Source of the DNA: an uncultured Rubripirellula sp.
GTDB lineage: Bacteria; Planctomycetota; Planctomycetia; Pirellulales; Pirellulaceae
Reading direction: 5' to 3'
Length of the DNA: 64,000 nucleotides
Assembly (NCBI GenBank): GCA_938045805.1
Contig: CALIBL010000014.1
Location: forward strand, 62,001-126,000
Position 1 is the first letter of the stretch. Each line of letters opens with the position of its first letter. The position numbers and the translations under genes are program-made. Positions 18,242-27,202 of this stretch are shown in pieces. The notes under the pieces are model-generated. The model saw only the letters and a program-made list of their open reading frames with translations. It was not told the origin of the DNA and ran no database searches.

Positions 18242-19570
18242 ATGATGAAAAAAATCCTCATTCGTCTTGCGATTGCGGGTGTGACACTCTTTGTTTCACT
18301 AGCTTTGATCGCATTCATTCTCGCAGCCATCACGGGCCGGTCGGTCACCAAACTGCGAAATGAAATTATTCAGTCGGGTGATTACCTAGACATCAAAGAT
18401 TATCCCCTCACGATTGTCGAAGATGAGGAGAACGCGTACCGATTGCTCAGTGAGATTGAGGAGCAGCTAAATCTTTTTGAAAAGCAGATTCTCGAAGCGG
18501 AACTTGACGAAGCGTACGATACCGAACGGTGGAATTCATTTTCCCAACAGAACCTGAACCAACTAATCACATTGGCTGACGAAAACGCAGAGCTATTCAC
18601 AAACCTCTTCCGTGTCGCCGAGTGTAAAGGTTTTCGCTCAAAATTTGAACCGACTGAAGGTTTCGCGGCAGTCCTGCCGCACCTCACCCAGATCCGCAGC
18701 GCGTGCCGCGCGCTTTCACTCAAAGCGTTCGTTGATGCTTCGAAGGGAAGGGGTGATGAGGCGATGGACGCTTCTCTCGCAATCCTTCGCTTGGGGAAGT
18801 TCGCTGATTCAGAACCGCTTCTGATCACCTATCTTGTCTCCATCGCGTGCGAAACCCTTTCGCTGGGAACCACCTACCAAGTCTGTGCGTTGACGGACGT
18901 TTCGCAAAACAAAATTGACGAATACTTGGATGCACTCGACCAAATTGACACTTACCAATCTGTTATCGATGCGATCAAAGGCGAACGTGCGATGGCGGTA
19001 ATGACCTTTGAGCAGATGCGCAGCGGCACACTCGATGCAGCCATCGATTCTCAAATCTCAGGCGTTGCAAAACTGTCAGGGAACTGGTTCACCGACGCTT
19101 ACCTCTACGATGACGAGGCGGCCTACCTAACGATCATCTCGCAGCAACTCGCCGTGGTCCGCGAGCCAAAAGAGTTGCGAGATCGTGTCATCGACGAAGC
19201 TATCAAATCGCTGGAAGAATCCAACTTGCGATTTATCCTCACGAAACTCATCCTTCCGGCACTGGGTAACGTTGTGGACGCGTCCGATCGCCTCGAAGCT
19301 GAACTTCGTTGCCTTCGACTAAGCCTAATCTCGCGGCAAACCAAGGCGACCAACCTGGATGACATTCAGATCGATCCACAGCAGAAGCTCGACCCATTCA
19401 CTCAGAAGCCTCTGCTTCACCGAGTGGTCGAGGATCAACTGCTGATTTACAGCGTGGGCCCAAATCTAATCGATGATGGAGGAGCGATCATCGCTTTAGA
19501 CGAAAATCCGCGGCCGCTCGATCTTGGTTTTGGTCCTGCGCTGAAACAGACTGACTCACCTGAACGTTAA
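18242..19570 (+). CDS. Membrane-anchored planctomycete protein of unknown function
   Basis: 442 residues from ATG 18242, at which the N-terminus is a clean signal anchor (MMKKILIRLAIAGVTLFVSLALIAFILAA). A longer reading from 18200 adds an unlikely polar leader. The rest is mainly helical. Near the C-terminus lies LLIYSVGPNLIDDGGAI, preceded by DPFTQKPL. I recognise this as a motif recurring in planctomycete proteins of unknown function. The protein is probably extracytoplasmic, held by its N-terminal helix. The next gene, a lipoprotein at 19788, is in the same direction but 217 bp away. Confidence 0.8.
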   Translation: MMKKILIRLAIAGVTLFVSLALIAFILAAITGRSVTKLRNEIIQSGDYLDIKDYPLTIVEDEENAYRLLSEIEEQLNLFEKQILEAELDEAYDTERWNSFSQQNLNQLITLADENAELFTNLFRVAECKGFRSKFEPTEGFAAVLPHLTQIRSACRALSLKAFVDASKGRGDEAMDASLAILRLGKFADSEPLLITYLVSIACETLSLGTTYQVCALTDVSQNKIDEYLDALDQIDTYQSVIDAIKGERAMAVMTFEQMRSGTLDAAIDSQISGVAKLSGNWFTDAYLYDDEAAYLTIISQQLAVVREPKELRDRVIDEAIKSLEESNLRFILTKLILPALGNVVDASDRLEAELRCLRLSLISRQTKATNLDDIQIDPQQKLDPFTQKPLLHRVVEDQLLIYSVGPNLIDDGGAIIALDENPRPLDLGFGPALKQTDSPER

Positions 19571-19787
19571 GCAGAACTCGCTAATAGCCGCATCCCCCCT
19601 AAACCACCAAGCCTGTCTTGACGCTCTCGAGTGTGGCTTTCTATGGTCTGCTTCGAAACGCGGGATACTTTTAAAGGACTCCCGCTGACTCCGACCGTCG
19701 AAGTGACGGTTCTCCTGATTCCTTTGTCGACCACAAGAAGCCATGCCATCCGGTCCTTGCACGCGATCTCAATCCTTTGCGATCACC

Positions 19788-20654
19788 ATGCGACTGCTGA
19801 TGATTGCCACGGTGCTATTGATTGGCCTGTCCGCTGCCGGATGCGCCCCGTGGAAGAGTACTCCCTATCTTGAAACGAATGATCCACTGGGCCTTCCGAT
19901 GAGACAGGAGTCATCACGGATTGTGTTGGAGGTGGAGTTTATTAACTCTTCCACAGCTTTCATCGATGACACGACCTTCGAATCGCTTTGGCAGCATGTA
20001 GATGAAACAGTCATTGATTCCGACCGTCGCCTGACGTTCCTTGAAAACGGTCTTCGTGTTGGCAAAATCCAAAATCTCGATCGATTTCGAGAAGCGATTG
20101 AAAAGAGCGTGACAGAAACAAATGTGGTGGATGACTTTCTTGCCGAGGCATCGGTTGCAAGTGAAGTGTCACATGGAATCCAAACGGTTCCACTGCGACT
20201 CGGTAAACGCAGCGAGTTCCCGCTACGCCAACCATTCGAGGGGAGCCATATAGCTTTGATTCGCGACAACGGGCAAACGATTGGCAAAACACTCGATAAC
20301 GCCCAGTACTTCCTCGGATTAACCGCAACCGAGGCGAACCACCCGAAACAGATTCGGCTTGCGATTGAACCGATGATCCAGCACGGTAATGCGAAGCAAA
20401 AGTGGGTTAGCAGCGAATCGGCGATTCGGATCGATACCCGTCGCGAAACCTGGGATCTCTCCATGCTGAACCTAACCACCGAAATGCGTGTGGGTGACAC
20501 GATCCTCTTCGCCCCAACACGGCCTTCACGAGGCATCGGCCCAAAGATGCTTTCTGGAAAAGGCGAGGATCAGAGCGATCGCCAACTAATCGTATTGATC
20601 CACGTCACTGACATTCCGCTGCCTTCGGAAAAACTCCAGCTCGATACACCTTGA
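19788..20654 (+). CDS. Putative lipoprotein of unknown function
   Basis: 288 residues from ATG 19788. This start exposes a short lipoprotein signal, LLMIATVLLIGLSAAGC, with a Cys at about residue 19 as the probable lipidation site. The mature part (SSRIVLEVEFINSSTAFIDD onward) is mixed alpha/beta with no family I can name. Repeated references to threshold-like strands (PLRLGKRSEFPLRQPFEG, RVGDTILFAPTRPSRG) suggest a beta-sandwich. The gene converges on uvrC, with only 11 bp between stop codons. Confidence 0.75.
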   Translation: MRLLMIATVLLIGLSAAGCAPWKSTPYLETNDPLGLPMRQESSRIVLEVEFINSSTAFIDDTTFESLWQHVDETVIDSDRRLTFLENGLRVGKIQNLDRFREAIEKSVTETNVVDDFLAEASVASEVSHGIQTVPLRLGKRSEFPLRQPFEGSHIALIRDNGQTIGKTLDNAQYFLGLTATEANHPKQIRLAIEPMIQHGNAKQKWVSSESAIRIDTRRETWDLSMLNLTTEMRVGDTILFAPTRPSRGIGPKMLSGKGEDQSDRQLIVLIHVTDIPLPSEKLQLDTP

Positions 20655-20665
20655 AACAATCGGAT

Positions 20666-22054
20666 CTAACGATCGAACGTGGATTTTGATCGCAGCAGAT
20701 GGTGGTAGTGTTGAGCAAAGCGATGCGATTCATCACGAACGTATTGCAATAACCTTAGCGCAAAGGAATTGCGACTGAGCACTAACGGGTCCGATTGACC
20801 GGGTCGGTAGATTTCCTCATCTCGCTTAGCGAGTGAGATCACGGTAGGGGGATCAATTTGCTGGTCGCGAAATGCCGCCATCGCAGCGTTAAGCTGCCCC
20901 TTGCCTCCATCGATTAAAAGTAAGTCGGGAAACGATTCGCTTTGATCACTCAACCTTCGAAAACGCCGCGAGACGACCTCGTAAATACTTCGAAAATCAT
21001 CAATTCCATCCACGTCCTGAATTCGAAACCTTCGATAACCGGGCTTGAACGGAAGCCCGTCAAGAAACTGCACCAAACTAGCCACTGTTTCTCCACCACC
21101 GAGGTGAGCAATGTCCACCCCCTCAATCACTCTTGGGGTCTCCTTAAGACCGAGTACTTGCTTTAGACCCGAGAGCCCCTTTTTCGGGTCGATGTAAAAG
21201 ACTTCCGGTTGAGCATGTGTCTCCAAGTCCCCACGTTCCTCAAGTCTCTCTAGCATCTTGATCTCATCCCGCAACGTGGCGGCACGTTCAAAGTCCAGTG
21301 CCTTACTGCAAGCCTGCATTTCGCGTCGCATCTCATCAAGAAGACGCTTCTTCCCACCCTCCAAGAAAGTCTGCAAACGCTTGATATCTCGTCGATAATC
21401 TTCCTTGCTGATCCTAAAATTGCACGGTGCAGTACACTGCTGGATACTCGCTAAAAGACAAGGCCGGAACCACTTCCAACGCTCGTCACCTTCGCTGATA
21501 TCAAGGGTGCAGGTACGAAACTTAAAAATGCGTTGCATCACCTGAATTGCGCCCCGCAGCGCTCCCGCGCTGGGGAACGGACCGTAAAGTTTGACGCCCT
21601 TGGATTTTGGTTCGCGTGTGAGTTCAACCCGAGGGAACTCCTCGCGTGTGGTAATCATCAAGTAGGGAAAGCTTTTGTCGTCCTTCAGTTCCTTATTGAA
21701 TTTGGGCTGAATGTCTTTGATAAGTCGAGATTCCATCAGCAACGCATCGACTTCACTTTCAGCTTCTAGGTAATCTACATCCGCAATCTCACTCACCCAA
21801 GTTGCGGTTCGTTGATCTTCCTGAGCAGCCTTTAAAAAGTAGCTACCCGCTCGACTGCGGAGGTTTTTCGCTTTCCCCACATAGATCACTCGTCCCGCGA
21901 TATCCTTCATCAGATAAACGCCGGGGACCTGCGGGAACTTGCGTGCCTTGGCTGCGGCTTGCTTGAAACCCAACTCGGTAATATCCGGATTCATTTCCCC
22001 ATCGGAGAGTTCGGCCGATTCCGCCGGATCGCATTCAGGGTCACGGTCAGACAT
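20666..22054 (-). CDS. uvrC: UvrC-like excinuclease subunit lacking the HhH domain
   Basis: 462 residues, against about 600 in most UvrC proteins. The order is: GIY-YIG nuclease (PGVYLMKD, GRVIYVGKAKNLRSR; about 40-120); Cys-rich part with CLLASIQQCTAPC; UVR domain (SKALDFERAATLRDEIKMLE); and RNase-H-like nuclease with its three catalytic positions (GVDIAHLGGGE, LLLIDGGKGQL, RDESHRFA). It ends just after HHLLRSKS, where other UvrC proteins continue into a tandem helix-hairpin-helix DNA-binding domain. No HhH remnant fits in the 11 bp before the convergent gene. Both incision sites look intact, so it probably still makes dual cuts in nucleotide excision repair. GTG 22066 is an alternative start. 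Confidence 0.9.
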   Translation of the reverse strand: MSDRDPECDPAESAELSDGEMNPDITELGFKQAAAKARKFPQVPGVYLMKDIAGRVIYVGKAKNLRSRAGSYFLKAAQEDQRTATWVSEIADVDYLEAESEVDALLMESRLIKDIQPKFNKELKDDKSFPYLMITTREEFPRVELTREPKSKGVKLYGPFPSAGALRGAIQVMQRIFKFRTCTLDISEGDERWKWFRPCLLASIQQCTAPCNFRISKEDYRRDIKRLQTFLEGGKKRLLDEMRREMQACSKALDFERAATLRDEIKMLERLEERGDLETHAQPEVFYIDPKKGLSGLKQVLGLKETPRVIEGVDIAHLGGGETVASLVQFLDGLPFKPGYRRFRIQDVDGIDDFRSIYEVVSRRFRRLSDQSESFPDLLLIDGGKGQLNAAMAAFRDQQIDPPTVISLAKRDEEIYRPGQSDPLVLSRNSFALRLLQYVRDESHRFAQHYHHLLRSKSTFDR

Positions 22055-22201
22055 CAATGGCGACACTTACGAAGAAAAAAGGGACGGGGAGGCAACCACG
22101 AATCTATCTTGTTGATCGCAGTGTGCCCGCGTCAAGAGAACGCACCGTGAACAATATGCTGACAATCTAATTTACCGCCTCATCAAACCGATCTTCACCC
22201 C

Positions 22202-23011
22202 TCAATCGTCTGCAGTCGGCGTCCGTTTTTTTGCAGCCGAAGGCGAATCGCCTAGGTCTGCCTTGTTTTGAGATGTTGGCTTTTCTTGAAACCACTGCTC
22301 AAATGCAGCTCCTATTCCTCCCAAAACAGCCTGCCCCACCGCGTTAGCAGCAGCCGCTGCTTGCTGATCGAGTCCACTGGCAGACCTCCCCGAAGTCACA
22401 CTCGGGATTCCGCGCGTCTCATCCGGCCTTGACGCTAGCGAACCGACCTTAGATACCGAGCCACCCTCTGGCACCATCAAGGACAGGCCCACTCGATGCA
22501 GCCGTTGATCGCGGACAAATTGCAGGGTCGGCTGATCAGACACTTTAAAACGGCGCAATTCCCGTGATAGCGAGTCGACATTTCGGATCACTCGGTGATT
22601 CAGAGCAACCAGGCGATCCCCGGGGCGGAGCCCTGCGTGAGCCGCAGGTCCACCGCGGGAAATGGCCTCGACAATCACGCCCACGCGGGGCGTGGCATCG
22701 TAAACGATCACACCAAGGTCAATTCGCGGCATGAACTGATCCAAAGACTCAGATGCAGGCTGATCTCGATTCGCCGAGATACTTTCAGGATCGGGTTGAA
22801 CGCGAGGATCTACTGACCGCTTAGCCGTCCTCGCGATCGGGCCTCGCGTGTCCATGCGGAAGAAAGGGTTCTTTATCGATCGATCCTGTACAGACGGATC
22901 CTGAGCGATTGCCAGCCCATTGACTCCCGTGCAACTAATCAAGGATAGAATGAGTATCGGAGTCGGAAAGGATCGAGAATCGATGTTCATCAAAGGCATC
23001 CAAGCAATCAT
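22202..23011 (-). CDS. Exported PDZ-domain protein
   Basis: 269 residues. N-terminal signal peptide (about residues 12-35, SFPTPILILSLISCTGVNGLAIAQ). A PDZ domain lies at about residues 95-175: LGVIVYDATPRVGVIVEAI, then GGPAAHAGLRPGDRLVALNH and VIRNVDSLSRELRRF. No protease domain is present, so this is a stand-alone PDZ protein that may bind protein C-termini in the periplasm. The C-terminus is Ala/Ser-rich and ends in a short charged tail. In-frame ATGs at 22999 and 22990 are also possible starts. No clear ribosome-binding site decides between them. Separated from uvrC by 147 bp. Confidence 0.82.
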   Translation of the reverse strand: MIAWMPLMNIDSRSFPTPILILSLISCTGVNGLAIAQDPSVQDRSIKNPFFRMDTRGPIARTAKRSVDPRVQPDPESISANRDQPASESLDQFMPRIDLGVIVYDATPRVGVIVEAISRGGPAAHAGLRPGDRLVALNHRVIRNVDSLSRELRRFKVSDQPTLQFVRDQRLHRVGLSLMVPEGGSVSKVGSLASRPDETRGIPSVTSGRSASGLDQQAAAAANAVGQAVLGGIGAAFEQWFQEKPTSQNKADLGDSPSAAKKRTPTADD

Positions 23012-23268
23012 CTGTTTCGACAGTCATCCCATGACTGTCACCCGCCACGCACAATTGGCTGTGCGGTCAACACATCACAGCGAGAAAGGCTGCATGGTCA
23101 AATTGGCTGTGAAGTATCAGAATGCATATCGGCATCCGAGCACAAGGTGAGTCTGCCCCACAGCGGTAAGAGATCGAGCATTCCTATAAAAAATCGCCCC
23201 CTTTAGCAGGCAACGATCGCCTTCTCGAAGAAATCCCATCACTCTCCACCTCGCTCTCCGCACTGAAG

Positions 23269-24483
23269 ATGCCCATGACGAATGCCAGTGGACGCCCTCT
23301 GAGAACCAAGTTGCTTTCCAAGGCGGAAATGATGCACTTGCTCCCACAAGTGACTGAAACCCTTAGCCTCGGACAAGCACACCTATTGCGTCATACCGTC
23401 ACGCATTACTTCGTCCATCAGGAGTCAAGCGACCAGCCTGAGTGTTTTGCCGTAACCGCTTATGACGAATCCGAGCCGGAGCGTCCATTTGCGTTGGCCA
23501 TCTGCAGCGCACCAGCGACACCAACATCAAGCAATCTCGCCTCCCTGATCGCGAAAAGTGACGGATTGTTCGCGACTCCCCAGAATCATTCGGCTAGCTC
23601 GACATCCGTTGGGTCGCTGCTCCATGCGAGCCGCATCCGAGACGATATTGAAGAGGGCGTGATGCATCTGGTGCATGATCAGCTAAGAAATCGCATTGAT
23701 CAGGAATTCACATCCAGAGACGTTCGGCTGGTTCGTTGGACGACGGACCCGGTCACGGATGGTTCAATCTCTGAATCCGTCTCGATGGTGCCACAGTCGC
23801 TCAGCTTCGAGCACCTCGCGATCATCAAGCAGATGGAGGGGCTACTTCCACTCAAAAGCCGAGCGTCTGAACCCGCTCTCTCCGTCGCACCTCGATCCAC
23901 GTTGACCCGGTCGGAGCTCACTGCACTCACTTTCGAGCCGCTGGACTGGCAATCACCCTCTCAACGAAAAGCATTTTGCGCAATAGTGGAAGCAACGTAC
24001 GAAAAGAGCTATGACGCGGCGGACCTTTCCAAGATGCAAACCACCTCAGACACCCTCCAAAACTACATCAACGCAGTGAATTTCTCACCAAAAGATTGGT
24101 ACGTTGTTCAGGAAGCTGAAAACAACAAACCAGTTGGCTGCCTGATCATGGCTCACTCCCGCCCAACCGAAAGTCGGCAGCGGAACAAAGCGTTGGAAAG
24201 CAGCCACGAAGGCACCACGCAATGCTCTGAACTCATCTACCTTGGTTTACTACCCGAGTATCGAGGCCAACGACGGGGCTGCATGATCCTTCAAGAAGCG
24301 GCGAAAATAGCCGCAGCTAATGGATCGGATAAAATGCTTTTGGCGGTTGACGAGAAAAATCACCCCGCAAGCATGCTGTACTCCCGCGCGGGCCTGAGCG
24401 TGACAGCGAGACAAAGCGTGTGGTTGCGCTTAATCCCCCCGCAAGCGGCACACCTTGCCCCGCCGAAATCTTCGGATCGCTGA
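23269..24483 (+). CDS. GNAT-family N-acetyltransferase
   Basis: 404 residues. The C-terminal part (about 230-395) is a GNAT fold: SELIYLGLLPEYRGQRRGCMILQEAA contains the acetyl-CoA pyrophosphate loop (Q/R-x-x-G-x-G/C form), followed by LAVDEKNHPASMLYSRAGL, the typical motif B. The N-terminal 220 residues are not recognisable and may be a second, degenerate GNAT-like domain. The acyl acceptor is unknown. It lies upstream of dnaA on the same strand but 621 bp away, so co-transcription is uncertain. Confidence 0.8.
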   Translation: MPMTNASGRPLRTKLLSKAEMMHLLPQVTETLSLGQAHLLRHTVTHYFVHQESSDQPECFAVTAYDESEPERPFALAICSAPATPTSSNLASLIAKSDGLFATPQNHSASSTSVGSLLHASRIRDDIEEGVMHLVHDQLRNRIDQEFTSRDVRLVRWTTDPVTDGSISESVSMVPQSLSFEHLAIIKQMEGLLPLKSRASEPALSVAPRSTLTRSELTALTFEPLDWQSPSQRKAFCAIVEATYEKSYDAADLSKMQTTSDTLQNYINAVNFSPKDWYVVQEAENNKPVGCLIMAHSRPTESRQRNKALESSHEGTTQCSELIYLGLLPEYRGQRRGCMILQEAAKIAAANGSDKMLLAVDEKNHPASMLYSRAGLSVTARQSVWLRLIPPQAAHLAPPKSSDR

Positions 24484-25104
24484 ACCGGACCCCAGCATGA
24501 TCGCCGAGCCATTTGTTCTTCATCTTCGGCTTACTACATCGAATGAGCGAGAGCCAGAATGACCAACCCGTTCTGATTGAAGGCGAAAAGGGGCATCGAC
24601 GTGCGCGAGGCGCGACGTAGATTCTCAAAAAGCTCGTGATTTGCAGTCTAATCGTGTCTCGAAGACTCGCTACCAACTCAATCATGAACAGCTTATCCAC
24701 GAGGCTTAATGCTGCAAACAACTCGCCATCAGATCTTTTTCCGGCGTTTTGGCTGCTGCGAAAATCGGCCTTTCCCCACCAGATTAAGACTTTGCTCAGG
24801 ATCCAAGAAGATTCTTCTCAAAGAGGTGCCGGAGGTGTATTTAACTTCGTTGCTAGCAAGTCTAGAATCTTGCCACTCGACCAAGCGAACATGAATCGCA
24901 AGGATCGAATTCACACCGGTGATGAATTAGTAAGGCGGACCAACACGTTGTTGTTGGCAGTGCGGGGGAGTCAGTTCTGAATCCGCTTGCCGAGCGTTTC
25001 ATCACTCTTGTCCAGTTCCACCACTTTGAATTTCGAGCTTACGCTTGGAACACAGATCGGTGGAGCGATACTGAACGAATCACCGATGTTGCCGCGACAC
25101 ATCC
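24484..25104. other. Intergenic region upstream of dnaA
   Basis: 621 bp without a gene I can support. It holds a small imperfect hairpin at 24599-24618 (ACGTGCGC...GCGCGACGT, one bulge) shortly after the GNAT stop, and one DnaA-box-like 9-mer at 24693-24701. There is no cluster of boxes and no obvious AT-rich unwinding element, so I do not call an origin. It presumably contains the dnaA promoter. Confidence 0.5.
24693..24701 (+). promoter_or_regulatory. DnaA-box-like 9-mer
   Basis: TTATCCACG differs from the DnaA box consensus TTATCCACA only at the last base. It lies about 410 bp upstream of dnaA. It could serve dnaA autoregulation or be chance, as it is the only good match I noticed here. 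Confidence 0.35.
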
Positions 25105-26955
25105 ATGATGGAGGATTGCGCTACTGTTATGTCCGCACCGCAAGGCTGCACCGACGACAAGGCTGTTGTCGGAAACTTCATGGAGGCTTTGAAAGACAAG
25201 GTCGGTGCAGATCGATACCGCATGTGGTTCAGCGATGGCGTTGAGTACACGTTGGTTGACCCAAATGCGTTGGATACCGAATCAATTCCAGACTCGGATC
25301 ACGAAACCAGCGATGGGCATGTTGTCAGCGGTGATCAATTTGTTGGCAATGATGCGGGGCAAAACGAGCAAGGCACCATTCAGATCTCCGTCCGCGGTAA
25401 GTTTGCACTTGAGCGGTTACAGAACCACTATCTTGCAGCGATTCGCGGTGCAGCTTGCCAAGCATTCGGACGACGCACCGATGTAGTCTTCAGGCTCATT
25501 GAAACCAAGGCTCATCAGGTTGATTTACCGTTTGCATCGAGCGAGCAATGCGATAAGGGCAATCGAGGAGGCGAGACCCTTCATCGCGTTGACCCATCCC
25601 ATCGTGATGATCAAGTTCCCGGCGTTCCCAAAAGCGGCAGATCCAAACGAGACTCACGCGGGTCATCCGCTCAATCCGGTACCCGCGTTAATCCTCGACG
25701 AAGTCGCTCCCTCGGTAGCCTTCTCGCGTCGTCATCGATTGGCGAAGAGAAACCGCGCAAGCGAAACTCAGTCGGATCGAAAGCGAGAAAGCCGCGGTCT
25801 CAAGAGTCCGACTTGATTCAACTCGATTTTACGTCGCTAGATTCTGGGGGTGCCGCTGCGACCGCAAAGCCACACAGCTTTAACACGCCGCCCGGCGCGT
25901 CCTTCACATCGGGGCTCGAATCAAAGATGAATTCGAGCAACTTCATTCCCGGATCCTGCAATCGCTTGGCGCACACCGCAATGGTGATGGCCTGCCAAGA
26001 TCCCGCAACCGCCTCTCCACTTTTCCTTTGCGGACCAACGGGAACCGGTAAAACACATCTCTTGCATGCGATTGCCGATCAACTCCGGCGACGTTTCCGA
26101 CTTCGACGCGTGATGAATCTGTCAGCCGAACAGTTCACCAATGATTTCATCAGTTCCGTTGGTAACAGCGGCATCACTGCATTTAGAAGACGCTATCGAG
26201 AAGTGGACGCGTTACTGATTGACGACGTACAATTTTTGGGCTCCAAGAAGGCGACGCTCCGAGAAATGCTGTACACCGTTGAGACACTCGGAGGCCAAGG
26301 CAAACCACTGATTTTTGCCGGATCAGAATCGCCCACCGAAATTGACGGCTTATCCAATGAGCTTGCTGGACGTTTGGCATCAGGTCTGGTGTGTAACCTT
26401 CAACCCTTGGATGCAGCGACTCGCGAGAAACTGCTGCGACAATGGATTGAGCAACGCTGTCAGCTAAGCGTTTCCGATGCTCTCATTGACGCGATCACCC
26501 CGCTACTCGCAGGGGATGGACGCGTGATCAGTGGAATCGTGAACGTTCTCAATACGCTCCAAAGAATGCTTGGACGTTCCCCCTCGATCCAGGAGCTGCG
26601 ACAGTTCTCGGGGCAGATGCTTCGCTCCAACCAAACCGTAACCACCTTGGGACTGATCGAGTCGGCAGTCTGCCAAGCGTTTCACTTGCCGGAAGACTCC
26701 CTTCGCAGCAAGTCGCAAACTCGAGCCGTCTCGGGGCCGAGGAAACTCGCCATGTACCTTTCGAGACAGCTCACACCGTCGGCCTATTCTGAAATTGGCA
26801 GCCACTTTGGCGGTCGTTCGCACAGCACCGCAATTTCAGCCGAGCAGCACGTCAAATCGTGGATAGCAGAGGGAGCTGCGATCGGGCGTGGTGTGACCGC
26901 CATGTCGGCTCGCGAAGCACTTGATCGAATCGAGACGCTGCTTCGGACCGGCTAA
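25105..26955 (+). CDS. dnaA: Chromosomal replication initiator DnaA
   Basis: 616 residues, longer than most DnaA (about 450). Domain I is at about 15-50 (NFMEALKDKVGADRYRMWF) and continues to about 135. A long linker rich in Arg, Ser and Gly (about 150-275) follows. The AAA+ domain has Walker A GPTGTGKT at 310-317 and Walker B LLIDD ending at 373-374. The C-terminal DNA-binding domain includes RSHSTAISA at 571-579. The usual signature there reads GRDH(S/T)T, but here Asp is replaced by Ser572, a residue position that contacts the DnaA box in E. coli. The role is origin melting and helicase loading, consistent with dnaB next door. ATG 25129 is an alternative start, with GGAGG 14 nt before it. 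Confidence 0.92.
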   Translation: MMEDCATVMSAPQGCTDDKAVVGNFMEALKDKVGADRYRMWFSDGVEYTLVDPNALDTESIPDSDHETSDGHVVSGDQFVGNDAGQNEQGTIQISVRGKFALERLQNHYLAAIRGAACQAFGRRTDVVFRLIETKAHQVDLPFASSEQCDKGNRGGETLHRVDPSHRDDQVPGVPKSGRSKRDSRGSSAQSGTRVNPRRSRSLGSLLASSSIGEEKPRKRNSVGSKARKPRSQESDLIQLDFTSLDSGGAAATAKPHSFNTPPGASFTSGLESKMNSSNFIPGSCNRLAHTAMVMACQDPATASPLFLCGPTGTGKTHLLHAIADQLRRRFRLRRVMNLSAEQFTNDFISSVGNSGITAFRRRYREVDALLIDDVQFLGSKKATLREMLYTVETLGGQGKPLIFAGSESPTEIDGLSNELAGRLASGLVCNLQPLDAATREKLLRQWIEQRCQLSVSDALIDAITPLLAGDGRVISGIVNVLNTLQRMLGRSPSIQELRQFSGQMLRSNQTVTTLGLIESAVCQAFHLPEDSLRSKSQTRAVSGPRKLAMYLSRQLTPSAYSEIGSHFGGRSHSTAISAEQHVKSWIAEGAAIGRGVTAMSAREALDRIETLLRTG

Positions 26956-27202
26956 ATGTAAATGATCTCCCGCTTGTCTCGAAAATTGTTCGGCGACAAA
27001 AACGTTGTTGGTACACCGCAGCAATCGTTACTCTCGCTATCAAACCATTTTATTTGCAAAAACACTTTGTCCTCGCCGACGGTTCGCGTCCAAGCCAAAC
27101 ATGCGTTACAGTTTTGCACTACACCTAATGCCGTGGTGACTGCAGAGACTCGAGCAGATCACGGAACGCGACACTTTCCACTCCACGACCATGGAAGGAA
27201 TC

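Noticed and set aside
24317..24980. Frames in the dnaA upstream region (134 residues minus, 114 residues plus)
   Set aside because: No ribosome-binding site, domain or composition typical of real genes; the minus frame overlaps the end of the GNAT gene.
24484..27202. Chromosomal origin at dnaA-dnaB
   Set aside because: Only one near-consensus DnaA box and no clear unwinding element, so the claim is not supported from sequence alone.
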